A stretch of 64,000 nucleotides of DNA from TH-plancto1 sp043777375 (GCA_043777375.1 JAYWHX010000184.1:21392-85391); one strand, 5' to 3'; positions 1 to 8,720 are shown, counted from the stretch's first letter. A program made the numbers and translations. Notes: a model not told the origin generated them from the sequence alone.

Positions 1-2
1 GC

Positions 3-1436
3 TGGGGCTGGTTCAGCGGCTGGGGCGAGTACTCGTGGCCGCATACGACAGCGACTGTGGTGCATGGCTTGCAGGTGGCCGCTAAGAATGACATTGCCCT
101 CCCACCCGGTGTGCTGGAAAACGGTGTCGCCTGGCTCAATCGGTATCAAGCCGAGCAGGTCGCTCTGCTCCAAGAAGCGGAACGCCATGCGAAAGACCCC
201 AAGCGTGAACTCCCCTACAAGTCACAAGCTGACAACATCGACTCGCTGATCTACTCCGTACTGACCGATGCTGCTCCTGACGCAGTGGCTGCTCGAAGCG
301 AAGCGAACACCGCAGAGATGCGGCGGTTCCTGTACCGTGACCGCACCAAGCTCTCGCTGTACGGAGCGGCACTGTTCGGACTCGCACTGCACTCGCAGAG
401 CGAAGTCGAATCTCGCGATATGATCATCCGCAACATCGATCAGTTCGTGGTGACCGACAAGGAGAACCAGACGACCTACATCAACCTGCCCGATCACGGG
501 TCGTACTCGTGGTACTGGTATGGCGACACGATCGAGGCCAACGCCTGCTTCCTCAAGCTGCTCACACGGGTCGATGCCCAGGACGCCCGAGCGAGCGGAC
601 TCGTGAAGTACCTGCTCAACAACCGCAAGAACTCCAGCTACTGGAACAGCACCCGCGACACCGCTCTGTGTATCGAGGCGCTGGCTGAGTACCTGATCGC
701 CAGCGGCGAGAGCCAGCCGAATCTTTCGGTCGAAGTCTGGATCGATGGCGAGAAGAAGCAGACCGTCCAGATCACTCCCGAGAATCTGTTCAGCTTCAAT
801 AACAAACTGGTCATCGAAGGAGTAGACCTGACCACGGGCAAGCATGTCATCGAACTCAAGAAGGCATCGACGAAAGAGGGTTCTGCCAGCCCGCTCTACT
901 ACAACGCCTACCTGACCAACTTCACCCTCGAAGAGCAGATCACGGCTGCCGGTCTGGAAGTGAAGGTGAACCGCAAGTTCTACAAGCTGACTCAGCGGAA
1001 GGACGCGACTGCGACGGTGCAGGGGGCCCGAGGCCAGGCCATCGACCAGAAGGTGCTAAAGTACGACCGCACCGAGTTGGCGAACCTGTCCGAGGTGCAG
1101 AGCGGCGACCTGCTGGAAGTCGAACTGGAGATCGACTCGAAGAACACGTACGAGTACCTGCTGTTCGAAGACCTGAAGGCCGCTGGGACGGAACCCGTTG
1201 ACGTGCGCAGCGGGTATCTCCCGAGTGCGTTCGGAGCGTATGTCGAGTTCCGCGACGAGCGCGTCTGCTTCTTCGTCCGGCAACTGACTCGTGGCAAGCA
1301 CAGCGTCAGCTACCGTGTTCGAGCCGAAATCCCCGGCCAGTTCAGCGCGCTCCCCACCCGGGCGAGCGCGATGTACGCCCCAGAGATCAAGGCGAACTCG
1401 GATGAGATGAAGCTCAAGATTCGCGACATGGATTGA
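3..1436 (+). CDS. Alpha-2-macroglobulin family protein, C-terminal part (cut by window edge)
   Basis: The frame is open from base 3, so the gene begins outside the window. The first visible residues (WGWFSGWGEYSWPHTTATV) form the aromatic-rich stretch typical of the alpha-alpha toroid (TED-like) domain of bacterial alpha-2-macroglobulins. The middle (about residues 160-240) still has toroid character, with YWYGDTIEANA and YWNSTRDTALCIEAL. The end is a beta-rich macroglobulin-type domain (GDLLEVELEI, GYLPSAFGAYVEFRDERV, RGKHSVSYRVRAEIPGQF) resembling the receptor-binding region. Such proteins are periplasmic or lipid-anchored protease traps. The bait region and any CxEQ thioester lie upstream and cannot be judged. 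A strong hairpin follows the stop codon. Confidence 0.85.
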   Translation, partial: WGWFSGWGEYSWPHTTATVVHGLQVAAKNDIALPPGVLENGVAWLNRYQAEQVALLQEAERHAKDPKRELPYKSQADNIDSLIYSVLTDAAPDAVAARSEANTAEMRRFLYRDRTKLSLYGAALFGLALHSQSEVESRDMIIRNIDQFVVTDKENQTTYINLPDHGSYSWYWYGDTIEANACFLKLLTRVDAQDARASGLVKYLLNNRKNSSYWNSTRDTALCIEALAEYLIASGESQPNLSVEVWIDGEKKQTVQITPENLFSFNNKLVIEGVDLTTGKHVIELKKASTKEGSASPLYYNAYLTNFTLEEQITAAGLEVKVNRKFYKLTQRKDATATVQGARGQAIDQKVLKYDRTELANLSEVQSGDLLEVELEIDSKNTYEYLLFEDLKAAGTEPVDVRSGYLPSAFGAYVEFRDERVCFFVRQLTRGKHSVSYRVRAEIPGQFSALPTRASAMYAPEIKANSDEMKLKIRDMD

Positions 1437-1459
1437 GTGTGAGTTTTATTGAGATTCGC

Positions 1460-1491
1460 AACAGCCCAGTGGTGGCCACCATTGGGCTGTT
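1460..1491. terminator. Strong hairpin after the macroglobulin gene
   Basis: A 32-base near-perfect palindrome starts 23 bases after the stop codon. The outer arms are AACAGCCCA and TGGGCTGTT, around a perfect 12-base core TGGTGGCCACCA. There is no U-tract after it on the plus strand, so it is terminator-like or an RNA 3'-end stabiliser rather than a classical intrinsic terminator. Confidence 0.5.
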
Positions 1492-1580
1492 GTTCGCGCT
1501 TACCATTCATTCGTGCGCGACGATAAGATCACATTTCGTTCGTTGTTCGCATTCATCCGCGTTGTCTGGAATTCTGGCTG

Positions 1581-3173
1581 ATGTCTGGTCCGCCTCGCGA
1601 TCTTGGTCGTTCCCCAGCAGCGGCAAAAGCAGCGGCCAAAGAGGCACGAGACAAGGCCGAGACAAGACTTCGCAAGCAAGCCGAACTTCGAGCGGAGCTC
1701 CGCCATCAACTGCTGGATGGCCCTCGCCACGATATCCGCCATAGCATCCCGGGCCTGGGGATCAGCTTTCTGGTGCATCTGGCCCTCATCGTGGTTCTGG
1801 GGTTTACAGTTTTTCAAGCAGATCGTCCCGCAGCTGTCGCCCCGGTCGATGCCTGGCTCGGACCGGAATCTGTCGCTACATCGACGGACTCTGCTCCTGA
1901 TGTCGCTGTGGAACTCCCGTCGATTGCGGATGAGATGCGCGCTGCGGCTCGTCAGTCAGCGATGAACAAAGTCGATACGGCTCCCGACCGGAACACCAAG
2001 CCACTCGTCAATCCGGTCAATATCGAGGGAGCATTGAATGGGCGTGGCGCGGGCGGCGGGACTCTGAATGGAAACGGACGCGGCACCGGTGCGGCAGCCA
2101 CTTCGCCCCACGGTGTTGGCCCCCGCGATCCCGCGCGTGATGGACTCGATCGAGCCCTTGCTTGGATCGTGCGTCAACAGCGCCCCGACGGCCGGTGGAA
2201 GATGACTGGTCCGTACCCGGATGGGGCAGAGAGCTTGGAAGCCGATACCGACACCGGGGCGACTGCCCTCGCGCTGCTGGCGTTGCTCGGCGATGGGAAC
2301 AGTCCGAGCACTGGTAAGTATCCCAAGCAGGTCGCTAGCGGCGTGCAGTGGTTGATCTCTCAACAGAAGCCGAGCGGCGATCTGTTCGACAGTGATGAGC
2401 AGGGCCGCTCGGCGCATTTCTACGCTCACTCGCAAGCGACGATTGCTCTGTGCGAAGCGCTCGTGCTGTCGGGAGACGAAACGTTGCGCCCCGCAGCTGA
2501 GAAGGCCGTCCAGTTTTTAGTGCGGGCGCAGAACCCGCGACTGGGTGGGTGGAAATACCGACCGCTCGATGGGGACGGGATCGGCGACCTCTCGGTGACT
2601 GGCTGGGCACTGATGGCCATGCACACCGCCCGCATGGCCCGGATCGATGTCCCGCCAGAGACGTTCCTGCTCGCGTCGAGTTTTCTCGACTCGACCCAAG
2701 TCGATGTCGCTGACGCCTCGCGTTACCGCTATCGCCCCGATGAGCCCTCGCAATCCGCCCAGCTGTGGTCGATGAGTGCTGAGGCTTTGTTGTGCCGACA
2801 GTGGCTCGGCTGGCCTCGCGAGTACGAAGCGTTCGCCAAGGGGCAGGCATTCCTGACCTCTGAGGTGAATACTCCTGTGTGGGAGGAGGGCCAGCGGAAC
2901 GTCTATGCGTGGTACTACACTGCCCAAACGTTGCACAACCTCGGCGGCGAAACGTGGAAAACATGGTTCGCCCGCACGCAGGGATTACTCCTTCAGCACC
3001 AAGCCTCTGGAGCTGGAAAGACTGGCGGCAGCTGGCACCCGACCCACCCGAAAGGAGCGTTCCTGGAATGGAGCGAAGGCGCCGGGCGGTTGTACTTCAC
3101 GGTGATGTGCGTGTTAATTCTGGAGACGCCGGAGCGGCATGCCCCGGTGTATGGGGAGCCGCCCGCTCTGTAG
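1581..3173 (+). CDS. Membrane-anchored prenyltransferase/squalene-oxidase repeat protein
   Basis: 530 residues. The N-terminus is Ala/Lys/Arg-rich and probably helical (residues 8-45), followed by one hydrophobic segment at about 58-75 (LGISFLVHLALIVVLGF), then a Gly/Asn-rich linker (about 150-175), then about 350 residues of alpha-alpha toroid repeats. The repeats show GLDRALAWIVRQQRPDGRW, ATALALLALLGDG, GVQWLISQQ and AVQFLVRAQNPRLGGWKY, the pattern of squalene cyclase and prenyltransferase repeats. The catalytic DxDD of squalene-hopene cyclase is absent, so a binding or structural role is more likely than cyclisation. This architecture (anchor plus toroid) is common in planctomycetes. The stop codon and the last four residues lie in a dispersed repeat (see separate entry). 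Confidence 0.8.
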   Translation: MSGPPRDLGRSPAAAKAAAKEARDKAETRLRKQAELRAELRHQLLDGPRHDIRHSIPGLGISFLVHLALIVVLGFTVFQADRPAAVAPVDAWLGPESVATSTDSAPDVAVELPSIADEMRAAARQSAMNKVDTAPDRNTKPLVNPVNIEGALNGRGAGGGTLNGNGRGTGAAATSPHGVGPRDPARDGLDRALAWIVRQQRPDGRWKMTGPYPDGAESLEADTDTGATALALLALLGDGNSPSTGKYPKQVASGVQWLISQQKPSGDLFDSDEQGRSAHFYAHSQATIALCEALVLSGDETLRPAAEKAVQFLVRAQNPRLGGWKYRPLDGDGIGDLSVTGWALMAMHTARMARIDVPPETFLLASSFLDSTQVDVADASRYRYRPDEPSQSAQLWSMSAEALLCRQWLGWPREYEAFAKGQAFLTSEVNTPVWEEGQRNVYAWYYTAQTLHNLGGETWKTWFARTQGLLLQHQASGAGKTGGSWHPTHPKGAFLEWSEGAGRLYFTVMCVLILETPERHAPVYGEPPAL

Positions 3174-3223
3174 CAGAACTCGTCAGAGTTTTGACGGCAG
3201 AAGTCTGACGACTTCTGCTACGG
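3155..3223. repeat. Dispersed palindromic repeat (GTAGCAGAA family), copy 1, full palindrome
   Basis: Two arms (about 3170-3193 and 3198-3221) are inverted copies: the left begins GTAGCAGAACTCGTCAGAG and the right ends CTGACGACTTCTGCTAC. They differ at only a few positions and have a short loop. The left arm contains the TAG stop of the preceding gene. Relatives occur at 35591-35619 and 59651-59690. Confidence 0.75.
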
Positions 3224-3420
3224 GATGGCCTGGATGACGCAAGTACAAAAGCAGTGAGTGGCGGTCGTATTCTCCGTAACCTGTTGTTGTTCCACACCTC
3301 AGACACTCAAAGCAGTGTGTGTTTCACCCCGCCCCTGCTATGCGAAAAAAACGAATCCACTCAATGGGCCGACAGCTCAAAACGCGGGTTCGAAAAGATC
3401 GAATTGTGCTCGACCCACAT

Positions 3421-4467
3421 TCACCGCGCTTCGCCGTGCAAACCGTAATCGTCGATCTTCTTGTGCAGTGTGTTGCGGTTGATCCCGAGCTTGCTGGCGG
3501 CTTTCGTTTGCGTTCCTTGAAAGGACCGCAGCACCTGCAGGATCAGCTCTTTCTCGACCATGCCCATCACTTGCTCATGGGCTTGCCCTTCCTCTTGGAC
3601 GCGAGACAGCCCCAAGCTGACGAGTTCGGTACACAATGCTTCGATGCTGTTTCGCTGTGCCCGGCCGAGCCGCACCGGGGCTTCGCCGCGCAGGTGAGCG
3701 GGCAATAAATCGGGCGTCAATACGGGTGTGGGGGCGAGCACTGTGGCCCGCTCGATATAGTTTTCCAACTCCCGCACGTTGCCGGGCCAGCTGTAGTTTT
3801 TGAGGCATTCGAGGGCCTCGGGAGACAGCTTGAGCGGTGGCCGACGCATGTCAGGGGCGTAACGTGCGGCGAAATGCTCAGCCAGTGGTGGGATGTCTTC
3901 CACGCGGTCGCGCAGTGGAGGCAAATAGATCGGCAGGACGTTGAGACGGTAGTACAAATCCTCGCGAAACTGCCCACGATCGACCATCTCGTTCAGGTCG
4001 CGATTCGTGGCGGCCACAATGCGGCAGTCCACCGAAATCGTCTTCGTGTCGCCCACCCGCTCGAACTCATGCTCCTGCAACACCCGCAACAGCTTGACCT
4101 GCAACGTGTAGCTGATGGAGTTGATCTCATCGAGAAAGATCGTCCCGCCATGCGCCGCTTCGAAGCGCCCCGTGCGGTTCTCGTGCGCACTGGTGAAGGC
4201 CCCCTTCACATGGCCGAATAGCTCACTCTCGAGCAGGCTTTCACTCAGCGCCCCGCAGTTCACACGAATAAACGGTCCCGTGGCCCGGCGGCTCAGCTGG
4301 TGAATCGCCTTCGAAACCAGCTCCTTACCCGTCCCGGTTTCGCCCAGCAACAGCACCGTGGCGGAACTGGCTGCCACCTTGCGAGTCATGCGGTAGACCT
4401 CGCGCATGGCTGGCCCGCGGCCAATCATGCCCTCTTGAAGGGGGGAGTCATCGTCGACGGTGTTCAC
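3421..4467 (-). CDS. Sigma-54-dependent transcriptional activator without sensor domain (PspF-like)
   Basis: 348 residues. An AAA+ sigma-54 interaction domain begins almost at the N-terminus: Walker A GETGTGKE at 42-49, the sigma-54 contact loop GAFTSA at 89-94 (GAFTGA in most family members), Walker B GTIFLDE at 108-114, and YYRLNVLPIYLPPLRDR. A Fis-type helix-turn-helix (TKAASKLGINRNTLHKKIDD) closes the protein. There is no receiver, GAF or PAS domain, only about a dozen residues before the ATPase domain. Such proteins remodel RNA polymerase-sigma-54 at -24/-12 promoters and are usually controlled by a partner protein. It is convergent with the cyclase-fold gene. Target genes cannot be read from the window. 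Confidence 0.92.
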   Translation of the reverse strand: MNTVDDDSPLQEGMIGRGPAMREVYRMTRKVAASSATVLLLGETGTGKELVSKAIHQLSRRATGPFIRVNCGALSESLLESELFGHVKGAFTSAHENRTGRFEAAHGGTIFLDEINSISYTLQVKLLRVLQEHEFERVGDTKTISVDCRIVAATNRDLNEMVDRGQFREDLYYRLNVLPIYLPPLRDRVEDIPPLAEHFAARYAPDMRRPPLKLSPEALECLKNYSWPGNVRELENYIERATVLAPTPVLTPDLLPAHLRGEAPVRLGRAQRNSIEALCTELVSLGLSRVQEEGQAHEQVMGMVEKELILQVLRSFQGTQTKAASKLGINRNTLHKKIDDYGLHGEAR

Positions 4468-4647
4468 GGCAATGTCCGGTGAGAATTCTGGCGAGCTGCG
4501 CGAATTGTAGGCATGTGCTTGATAATCTCAACGAGGAATCTAGAAATTCTCGCGTCTTCGCAGGAATGGAAATCGGACATACACGTGCGAAATGCAAATC
4601 AGTGCAGTGAGTGCCCGTTTTATTTGCACACCATCCGGGGTGAGCGT

Positions 4648-4735
4648 CTATTTCGTGCGATCCTCGCCCCACAGGCTCCACGCCCAGCCCACCAGCTGGA
4701 CCTGACGCTGCAATGAGTGCCTGACTTGATTGGGG
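4648..4735 (-). other. Possible remnant of an SMP-30-like C-terminus in the 4468-4759 gap
   Basis: Reading the minus strand, this non-genic stretch encodes ...QVQLVGWAWSLWGED before a stop. This resembles the end of the neighbouring SMP-30-like gene (LVQFRTEKPGLAWSRWGK, near 5796-5850), and the DNA also shares a CCCCAC-GGCTCCACGCC core. It may be the scar of a deleted paralogue. The match is short and could be chance. Nothing else is evident in the gap. Confidence 0.2.
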
Positions 4736-4759
4736 TTAAATGGCAGCTCACCTTGGCAA

Positions 4760-5749
4760 TCACCGACGCTCTGGCGTCCCCCTGGCCCCTTCAGCCGAAT
4801 CACAGCCTTCCGGCGAGATACGAAACGGAATCCGTGCTGTGTACTGTTCGATACGCAACTGACGTTCCAGTTTTTCGGCATCCGGCGCTAGCTCCCACGA
4901 CAGCTTGGCAAATCTGATTGCCATCTCAAAATCGCCAACTTCCGCATGTGCAGCTGCGACAACGCTAACCGCTTGCCAGTCCTTCCATTCCGTGCGATTG
5001 CAGGCTTGAGTGGCGTTTTTCACAGCCGTCGCCCCGTCTCTGACACCGTCATCAGGGCATCCGCTCTGAAGCCTGGCGAGGCATATTGTGGCCTGAGTAT
5101 TGGCAGGATCTAGGTCAGCTGCCAACTGATAATCTTGAATGGCTAGAGACCACTCGCCGAGTTCCGCATGTCCCCAGCCACGAAAGAAGGCCACTGTCGA
5201 ATGGCCGGAATCGACGCAACGAAAACTTTTCAAATCTTCCACTGCCTCACGAAATCGACCGAGGTACAGCCGAGTGCATCCCCGGTACGTCAGTGCAAGT
5301 TGATGGCTACGATCAATCACGAGAGCCTGAGTCAGATCATGCTCTGCATTGTCCAGTTGACAAGCATCGTAATGAGTAGCACCTCGACAGGCCCAATATG
5401 CAGCTTTTGTTTTATCAAACTCCAGCACACGGCTGTATGCGGCGATGGCCGATTCATACTGTGATTTACTATGGAGATCCGCAGCGTATCGAGTGAGTGC
5501 CGTAGCCGATTTTGCATGACCACATGTCCAGGGAAGAATTCCAAACAGGCCGCTCGGAAAGAGTAACGGTGTGAGTCGATTGGCCGCGATCTCTTGGAAC
5601 TTGATGAACCCGTAAAAAAAGACTCCGAAGAATAAAGTCATCACTGAAAAGAAGATGACCGAAGGCCAGAATTCCCCTTGCGGGTCAAGAACGGCCACGA
5701 TCAAGACGAAAACAATTTCGACGAGTAGGAAACGGATGAGAGTTCGCAT
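4760..5749 (-). CDS. TPR-repeat membrane protein
   Basis: 329 residues. Two hydrophobic segments open the protein (about 4-21 and 29-50: LLVEIVFVLIVAVL, VIFFSVMTLFFGVFFYGFI), followed by a soluble region with at least four tetratricopeptide repeats (for example YAADLHSKSQYESAIAAYSR, ACRGATHYDACQLDNAEHDL, GWGHAELGEWSLAIQDYQLA). TPRs bind peptides and scaffold complexes; here they would sit next to the membrane. No catalytic motif is visible and the partner is unknown. Its start lies 46 bases from the stop of the upstream SMP-30-like gene on the same strand, so the two may be co-transcribed. Confidence 0.75.
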   Translation of the reverse strand: MRTLIRFLLVEIVFVLIVAVLDPQGEFWPSVIFFSVMTLFFGVFFYGFIKFQEIAANRLTPLLFPSGLFGILPWTCGHAKSATALTRYAADLHSKSQYESAIAAYSRVLEFDKTKAAYWACRGATHYDACQLDNAEHDLTQALVIDRSHQLALTYRGCTRLYLGRFREAVEDLKSFRCVDSGHSTVAFFRGWGHAELGEWSLAIQDYQLAADLDPANTQATICLARLQSGCPDDGVRDGATAVKNATQACNRTEWKDWQAVSVVAAAHAEVGDFEMAIRFAKLSWELAPDAEKLERQLRIEQYTARIPFRISPEGCDSAEGARGTPERR

Positions 5750-5795
5750 TGCACTTCATTCGCGTTGGTTAAACGTTGTGACGGATTGACATCAC

Positions 5796-6713
5796 CTATT
5801 TCCCCCACCGGCTCCACGCCAGGCCTGGTTTCTCTGTCCGGAACTGGACCAGTCGTTGGTGTATTACTTCCGTGACATACACCGTTCGCCCGTCCGCACC
5901 GCCGAAGCACACGTTGCTGGGCGAGGCTCCGAGCACATCCACTTCGTGCAAGATTTCACCCGCTGGGGTCATCACGACCACGGTCCCTTTCCCGTAGCGC
6001 GAGATGTACAGGTTTCCGTCCACATCGCACCGCATGCCGTCGAATCCGTGGTCTGGAAACTGGCGAATCAAGGTCTTCTCGCCCAGCGTTTTGTCATCTT
6101 TGATCTCGAAGCTCCACACGTTCCGCTGAGCACTTTCGTTGACGTACAGGTGTTTTCCGTCCGGGCTGACCTCGATCCCATTCGCAGTTCCCATCCCGCT
6201 CGCCAGTTGTGTCACCTTCCCATCGCGATCAATCCGCCACAGCTGTCCGGTGCCATCCTTCCAGTTCGGATCGCTGGCCCACATGGTTTCGTCGGGGCCG
6301 ATGGCGAGGTCATTGGGCTGGCTCATCTTCGGTTCGTGTGCCAGCACGGTGAGCTGCTTCGTCGCTGGATCGATCTTCAGAACCTTGTGGGCGGTGTAGT
6401 CGGCCACGTACATCATCCCCGCCTTGTCGAACACGATCCCGTTCCCGGAGCTCCCCTCGGGCAGCGTCAGCCAGAGTTCCCCTTTCCCGGCGGGCGTGAC
6501 CTTGCCGATCGTGTGGTCCTGCTCAAAGCAGACGGCATACACATTCCCCGCCTGGTCACACGCCGGTCCTTCGATCCCAGCAGTGAATGACATCTCAGCG
6601 GTCAGCGGCTTCGCGACCCACAGCGGCAACTCCGCGCGGAGAGAACCGCACAGCTGACTTGAAATCAAAACGCCGAACACTGCGAGAAGAATTGGCCGCA
6701 TCGAGATCTCCAA
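5796..6713 (-). CDS. Secreted SMP-30/gluconolactonase/LRE-like beta-propeller protein
   Basis: 305 residues with a signal peptide (MRPILLAVFGVLISSQLCGSLRAE from Met5). The remainder has the repeated motifs of six-bladed SMP-30/gluconolactonase propellers: EGPACDQAGNVYAVCF, NGIVFDKAGMMYVADY, NDLAIGPDETMWASD, ANGIEVSPDGKHLYVNES, DGMRCDVDGNLYISRYG, SNVCFGGADGRTVYVTE. The metal ligands expected in the family (Glu in blade 1; Asn/Asp in NDLAIG, NGIEVSPD and DGMRCD) are present, so lactonase or similar hydrolase activity is possible. The substrate cannot be inferred. Planctomycetes encode many paralogues; another is at 35677-36588. Confidence 0.85.
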   Translation of the reverse strand: MEISMRPILLAVFGVLISSQLCGSLRAELPLWVAKPLTAEMSFTAGIEGPACDQAGNVYAVCFEQDHTIGKVTPAGKGELWLTLPEGSSGNGIVFDKAGMMYVADYTAHKVLKIDPATKQLTVLAHEPKMSQPNDLAIGPDETMWASDPNWKDGTGQLWRIDRDGKVTQLASGMGTANGIEVSPDGKHLYVNESAQRNVWSFEIKDDKTLGEKTLIRQFPDHGFDGMRCDVDGNLYISRYGKGTVVVMTPAGEILHEVDVLGASPSNVCFGGADGRTVYVTEVIHQRLVQFRTEKPGLAWSRWGK

Positions 6714-6759
6714 AAATTAAGTGGGGGAGGGGAGGCCAGAGATTCAGAAACACGAATCC

Positions 6760-6875
6760 CCACTGATCATCGCTGATCCGAACACGCAAAGAACAGGAAC
6801 ACCGCGTTCCCAATCGGTTGTCCGCGATCGTTCATTCATTCTGGATCAGTGTTCATCAGCGAAGATCAGCGTTCC
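6760..6875. repeat. Imperfect inverted repeat in the gap between CYTH and SMP-30 genes
   Basis: The left arm near 6763-6786 (CTGATCATCGCTGATCCGA) and right arm near 6846-6870 (GTGTTCATCAGCGAAGATCAG) are inverted copies with a two-base insertion and one or two mismatches. It lies between two minus-strand genes and is probably one more dispersed palindromic element rather than a gene. Confidence 0.4.
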
Positions 6876-6923
6876 GACTTCCCCGCAGCCACACGGGGCA
6901 TTTTTCGCCATTGTGAATCGACT

Positions 6924-7484
6924 CTACAGCACCCCCTGCTGCTCCAGCAACATCCCCAAGTATGACCTCGGCTCTCGTAAGTCGAGGATCTGCCAGTGCT
7001 CGGCCAGACGCACAATCTGGTCGCGGGCCAGCTGCCAGTTGTCTTCGCTGGCGAGCATTTCGATTTCGAGGAAGGTGCCGAGCGAGCGGGCCTCGTCGAG
7101 TGTGACCTCGACGGTTTGGTCCTCCCACTGGAACGGAGCCGTGCGGCGAGTCTTCTCGACCGTCTCGATGATTCGGAATCCAAGGGCCAGCAACACTGAT
7201 CGCATCTGCTCCGCCGAGGTCGCCCCCGCCAGGAACGTGATCTCTGTCTCGGGGCGTGTCCGAGTAAAGGTGTCGAGCCGGGGGCCCTTATACGTCAGAG
7301 CATTCTGGTCCCCCGAGGTGCGGATGCGCAGCGCCTCATCTGTCTCGCGAAAGTTCCGCTGAGGGTGATTGAAGTAGATGTCCCGTTGCAGCACCGGCTC
7401 GCCGAACACCAGCCCGATGTCGTGCGTCAGCTGGTCCAGCAGAGAGCTATCGGGGACACGGAATTTGATTTCCACTTCGATCAT
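6924..7484 (-). CDS. CYTH domain protein (class IV adenylate cyclase CyaB-like)
   Basis: 186 residues covering one CYTH tunnel domain. The N-terminal EIKFR (residues 4-8) is the EXEXK-type signature, and the alternating charged strands expected for triphosphate binding follow: DEALRIRTSGDQNALTYKGP, RPETEI, VEKTRR, VEVTLDEARSLGTFLEIE. The organisation QRDIYFNHPQRNF...ALRIR matches CyaB/class IV cyclase-like proteins, which cyclise ATP or hydrolyse inorganic triphosphate. The substrate cannot be decided from sequence. It reads as a stand-alone cytoplasmic gene. Confidence 0.85.
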   Translation of the reverse strand: MIEVEIKFRVPDSSLLDQLTHDIGLVFGEPVLQRDIYFNHPQRNFRETDEALRIRTSGDQNALTYKGPRLDTFTRTRPETEITFLAGATSAEQMRSVLLALGFRIIETVEKTRRTAPFQWEDQTVEVTLDEARSLGTFLEIEMLASEDNWQLARDQIVRLAEHWQILDLREPRSYLGMLLEQQGVL

Positions 7485-7657
7485 GGTCAGTTGTGAGCCA
7501 TTGAGGTCGCGGGGGTCATGTGTCTCGATTCGATGGGGATCGCACCACAGATTGCGATCGCCTCACAGATTTGAACGCCTCTCTTCTCTGCGACTCCCTG
7601 CGTCCAACAAGTGATTATCGAAGCCACTGGAGATGTCGGAGTCTGAACTGGCACGGG

Positions 7658-7684
7658 GATGCTCGATGAATCGGACCGAGCATC
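7658..7684. terminator. Small hairpin downstream of the SpoIIM-family gene
   Basis: Perfect 8-base arms GATGCTCG and CGAGCATC with an 11-base loop, 26 bases past the stop of the minus-strand SpoIIM-family gene. No U-tract is seen, so an intrinsic-terminator role is uncertain. Confidence 0.3.
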
Positions 7685-7709
7685 CAGTTCGCAAGACCCA
7701 GCTGACAAA

Positions 7710-8720
7710 TCAGGGCGTCGACTCTTCAGGGAGTTTCCTCGTTACAGCCGCACGTTCTCGCAAAAAACCGTGCAGGATGAAGGCGGCCCAGAACAGGGCG
7801 GATGCCCCCGCAAAGGCCAACCGAGATCCGGTGGAAAGCTGGCTCTGCCTCAAAAAGCTTTCGATGGCTGCAGCTGCGCAGAGCATTCCTGCGACCCCGA
7901 GTGCTGTCAGTCCGGCCTCTTCACCCGCGCGGCGTAGAGCCTCGGTTCGAGTGAGCATTCCCGGAGCGATAATTGCTCGACCGAGAATCAAGCCGACTCC
8001 ACCACACAGGACAATCGCACCAATTTCTGTGACGCCGTGTGGCAGGATCCAGGCCCACATTTCGGCATCGATCCCGGCCCGGATGTGAATTGCGATAAAG
8101 ACACCGAGGATCATGCCGTTGTAAATCATGAGCAACGAGGTCGGTATCCCCGCCAGTACTCCCAGAGCCATCGCCAGGAGGCCGACTTTCAGGTTATGGG
8201 TGAAAAGGAACGAAGCAAAGGCAAACTTTGTCCCGCCTGATTGGTCTCGGTTGCCCCGGAGGATGTCGAGAAGCTGATCGTGAGTCGAACCGGGTTGGCG
8301 CGGATCCTCTCGGGGCCAGAGCGCGTAATTCGCCAGCGGATCAGCCATCGCTAAGAGATACGCGAGCAGTGCGCCCCCGAGCAATAAGACGGCTGACAGT
8401 GCATGAGCCTTCCACTGCCTGGCGAGAGTCCTAGCAAACCCATCCAGTAAGAATGACCGAAGGCCAGCCAGCACTGATCGCTTCGGAGGAAGGTAGATCA
8501 TCCCGTGAGCAGAGGCGACCAAATCATTTAGATAGGTGATGAGGCGTCGATCTGTGGTTCGGGTGGCCACTTGAGATAAATGAATCGTTGACCGGCGATA
8601 CAGGACATCGAGTCGGCTCATCGTCTGCGGCGTCATCGAGCGTGGTGAACGGCGGGCTTGTTGCACAAGTCGTTCGAGTTCCTCCCAGACCGGCTTGTTG
8701 CGTTTGACGAAGCCACTCAT
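7710..8720 (-). CDS. SpoIIM-family (stage II sporulation protein M-like) membrane protein
   Basis: 336 residues. A soluble N-terminal region (about 1-100; WEELERLVQQARRSP, LDVLYRRSTIHLSQVAT) is followed by about six membrane segments. The conserved block FTHNLKVGLLAMALGVLAGIPTSLLMIYNGMILG and the HGVTEIGAIVLCGGVGLILG motif are diagnostic of the SpoIIM/DUF95 family. In non-sporulating bacteria this family travels with RDD, DUF4129, MoxR and DUF58 genes, as here: the divergent RDD gene begins about 140 bases away. The biochemical role is unknown; envelope remodelling or membrane protein handling has been proposed for the linkage group. Confidence 0.88.
   Translation of the reverse strand: MSGFVKRNKPVWEELERLVQQARRSPRSMTPQTMSRLDVLYRRSTIHLSQVATRTTDRRLITYLNDLVASAHGMIYLPPKRSVLAGLRSFLLDGFARTLARQWKAHALSAVLLLGGALLAYLLAMADPLANYALWPREDPRQPGSTHDQLLDILRGNRDQSGGTKFAFASFLFTHNLKVGLLAMALGVLAGIPTSLLMIYNGMILGVFIAIHIRAGIDAEMWAWILPHGVTEIGAIVLCGGVGLILGRAIIAPGMLTRTEALRRAGEEAGLTALGVAGMLCAAAAIESFLRQSQLSTGSRLAFAGASALFWAAFILHGFLRERAAVTRKLPEESTP

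Noticed and set aside
1581..3173. Squalene-hopene cyclase
   Set aside because: The DxDD catalytic motif is missing and the protein has an N-terminal anchor, so only the fold is claimed.
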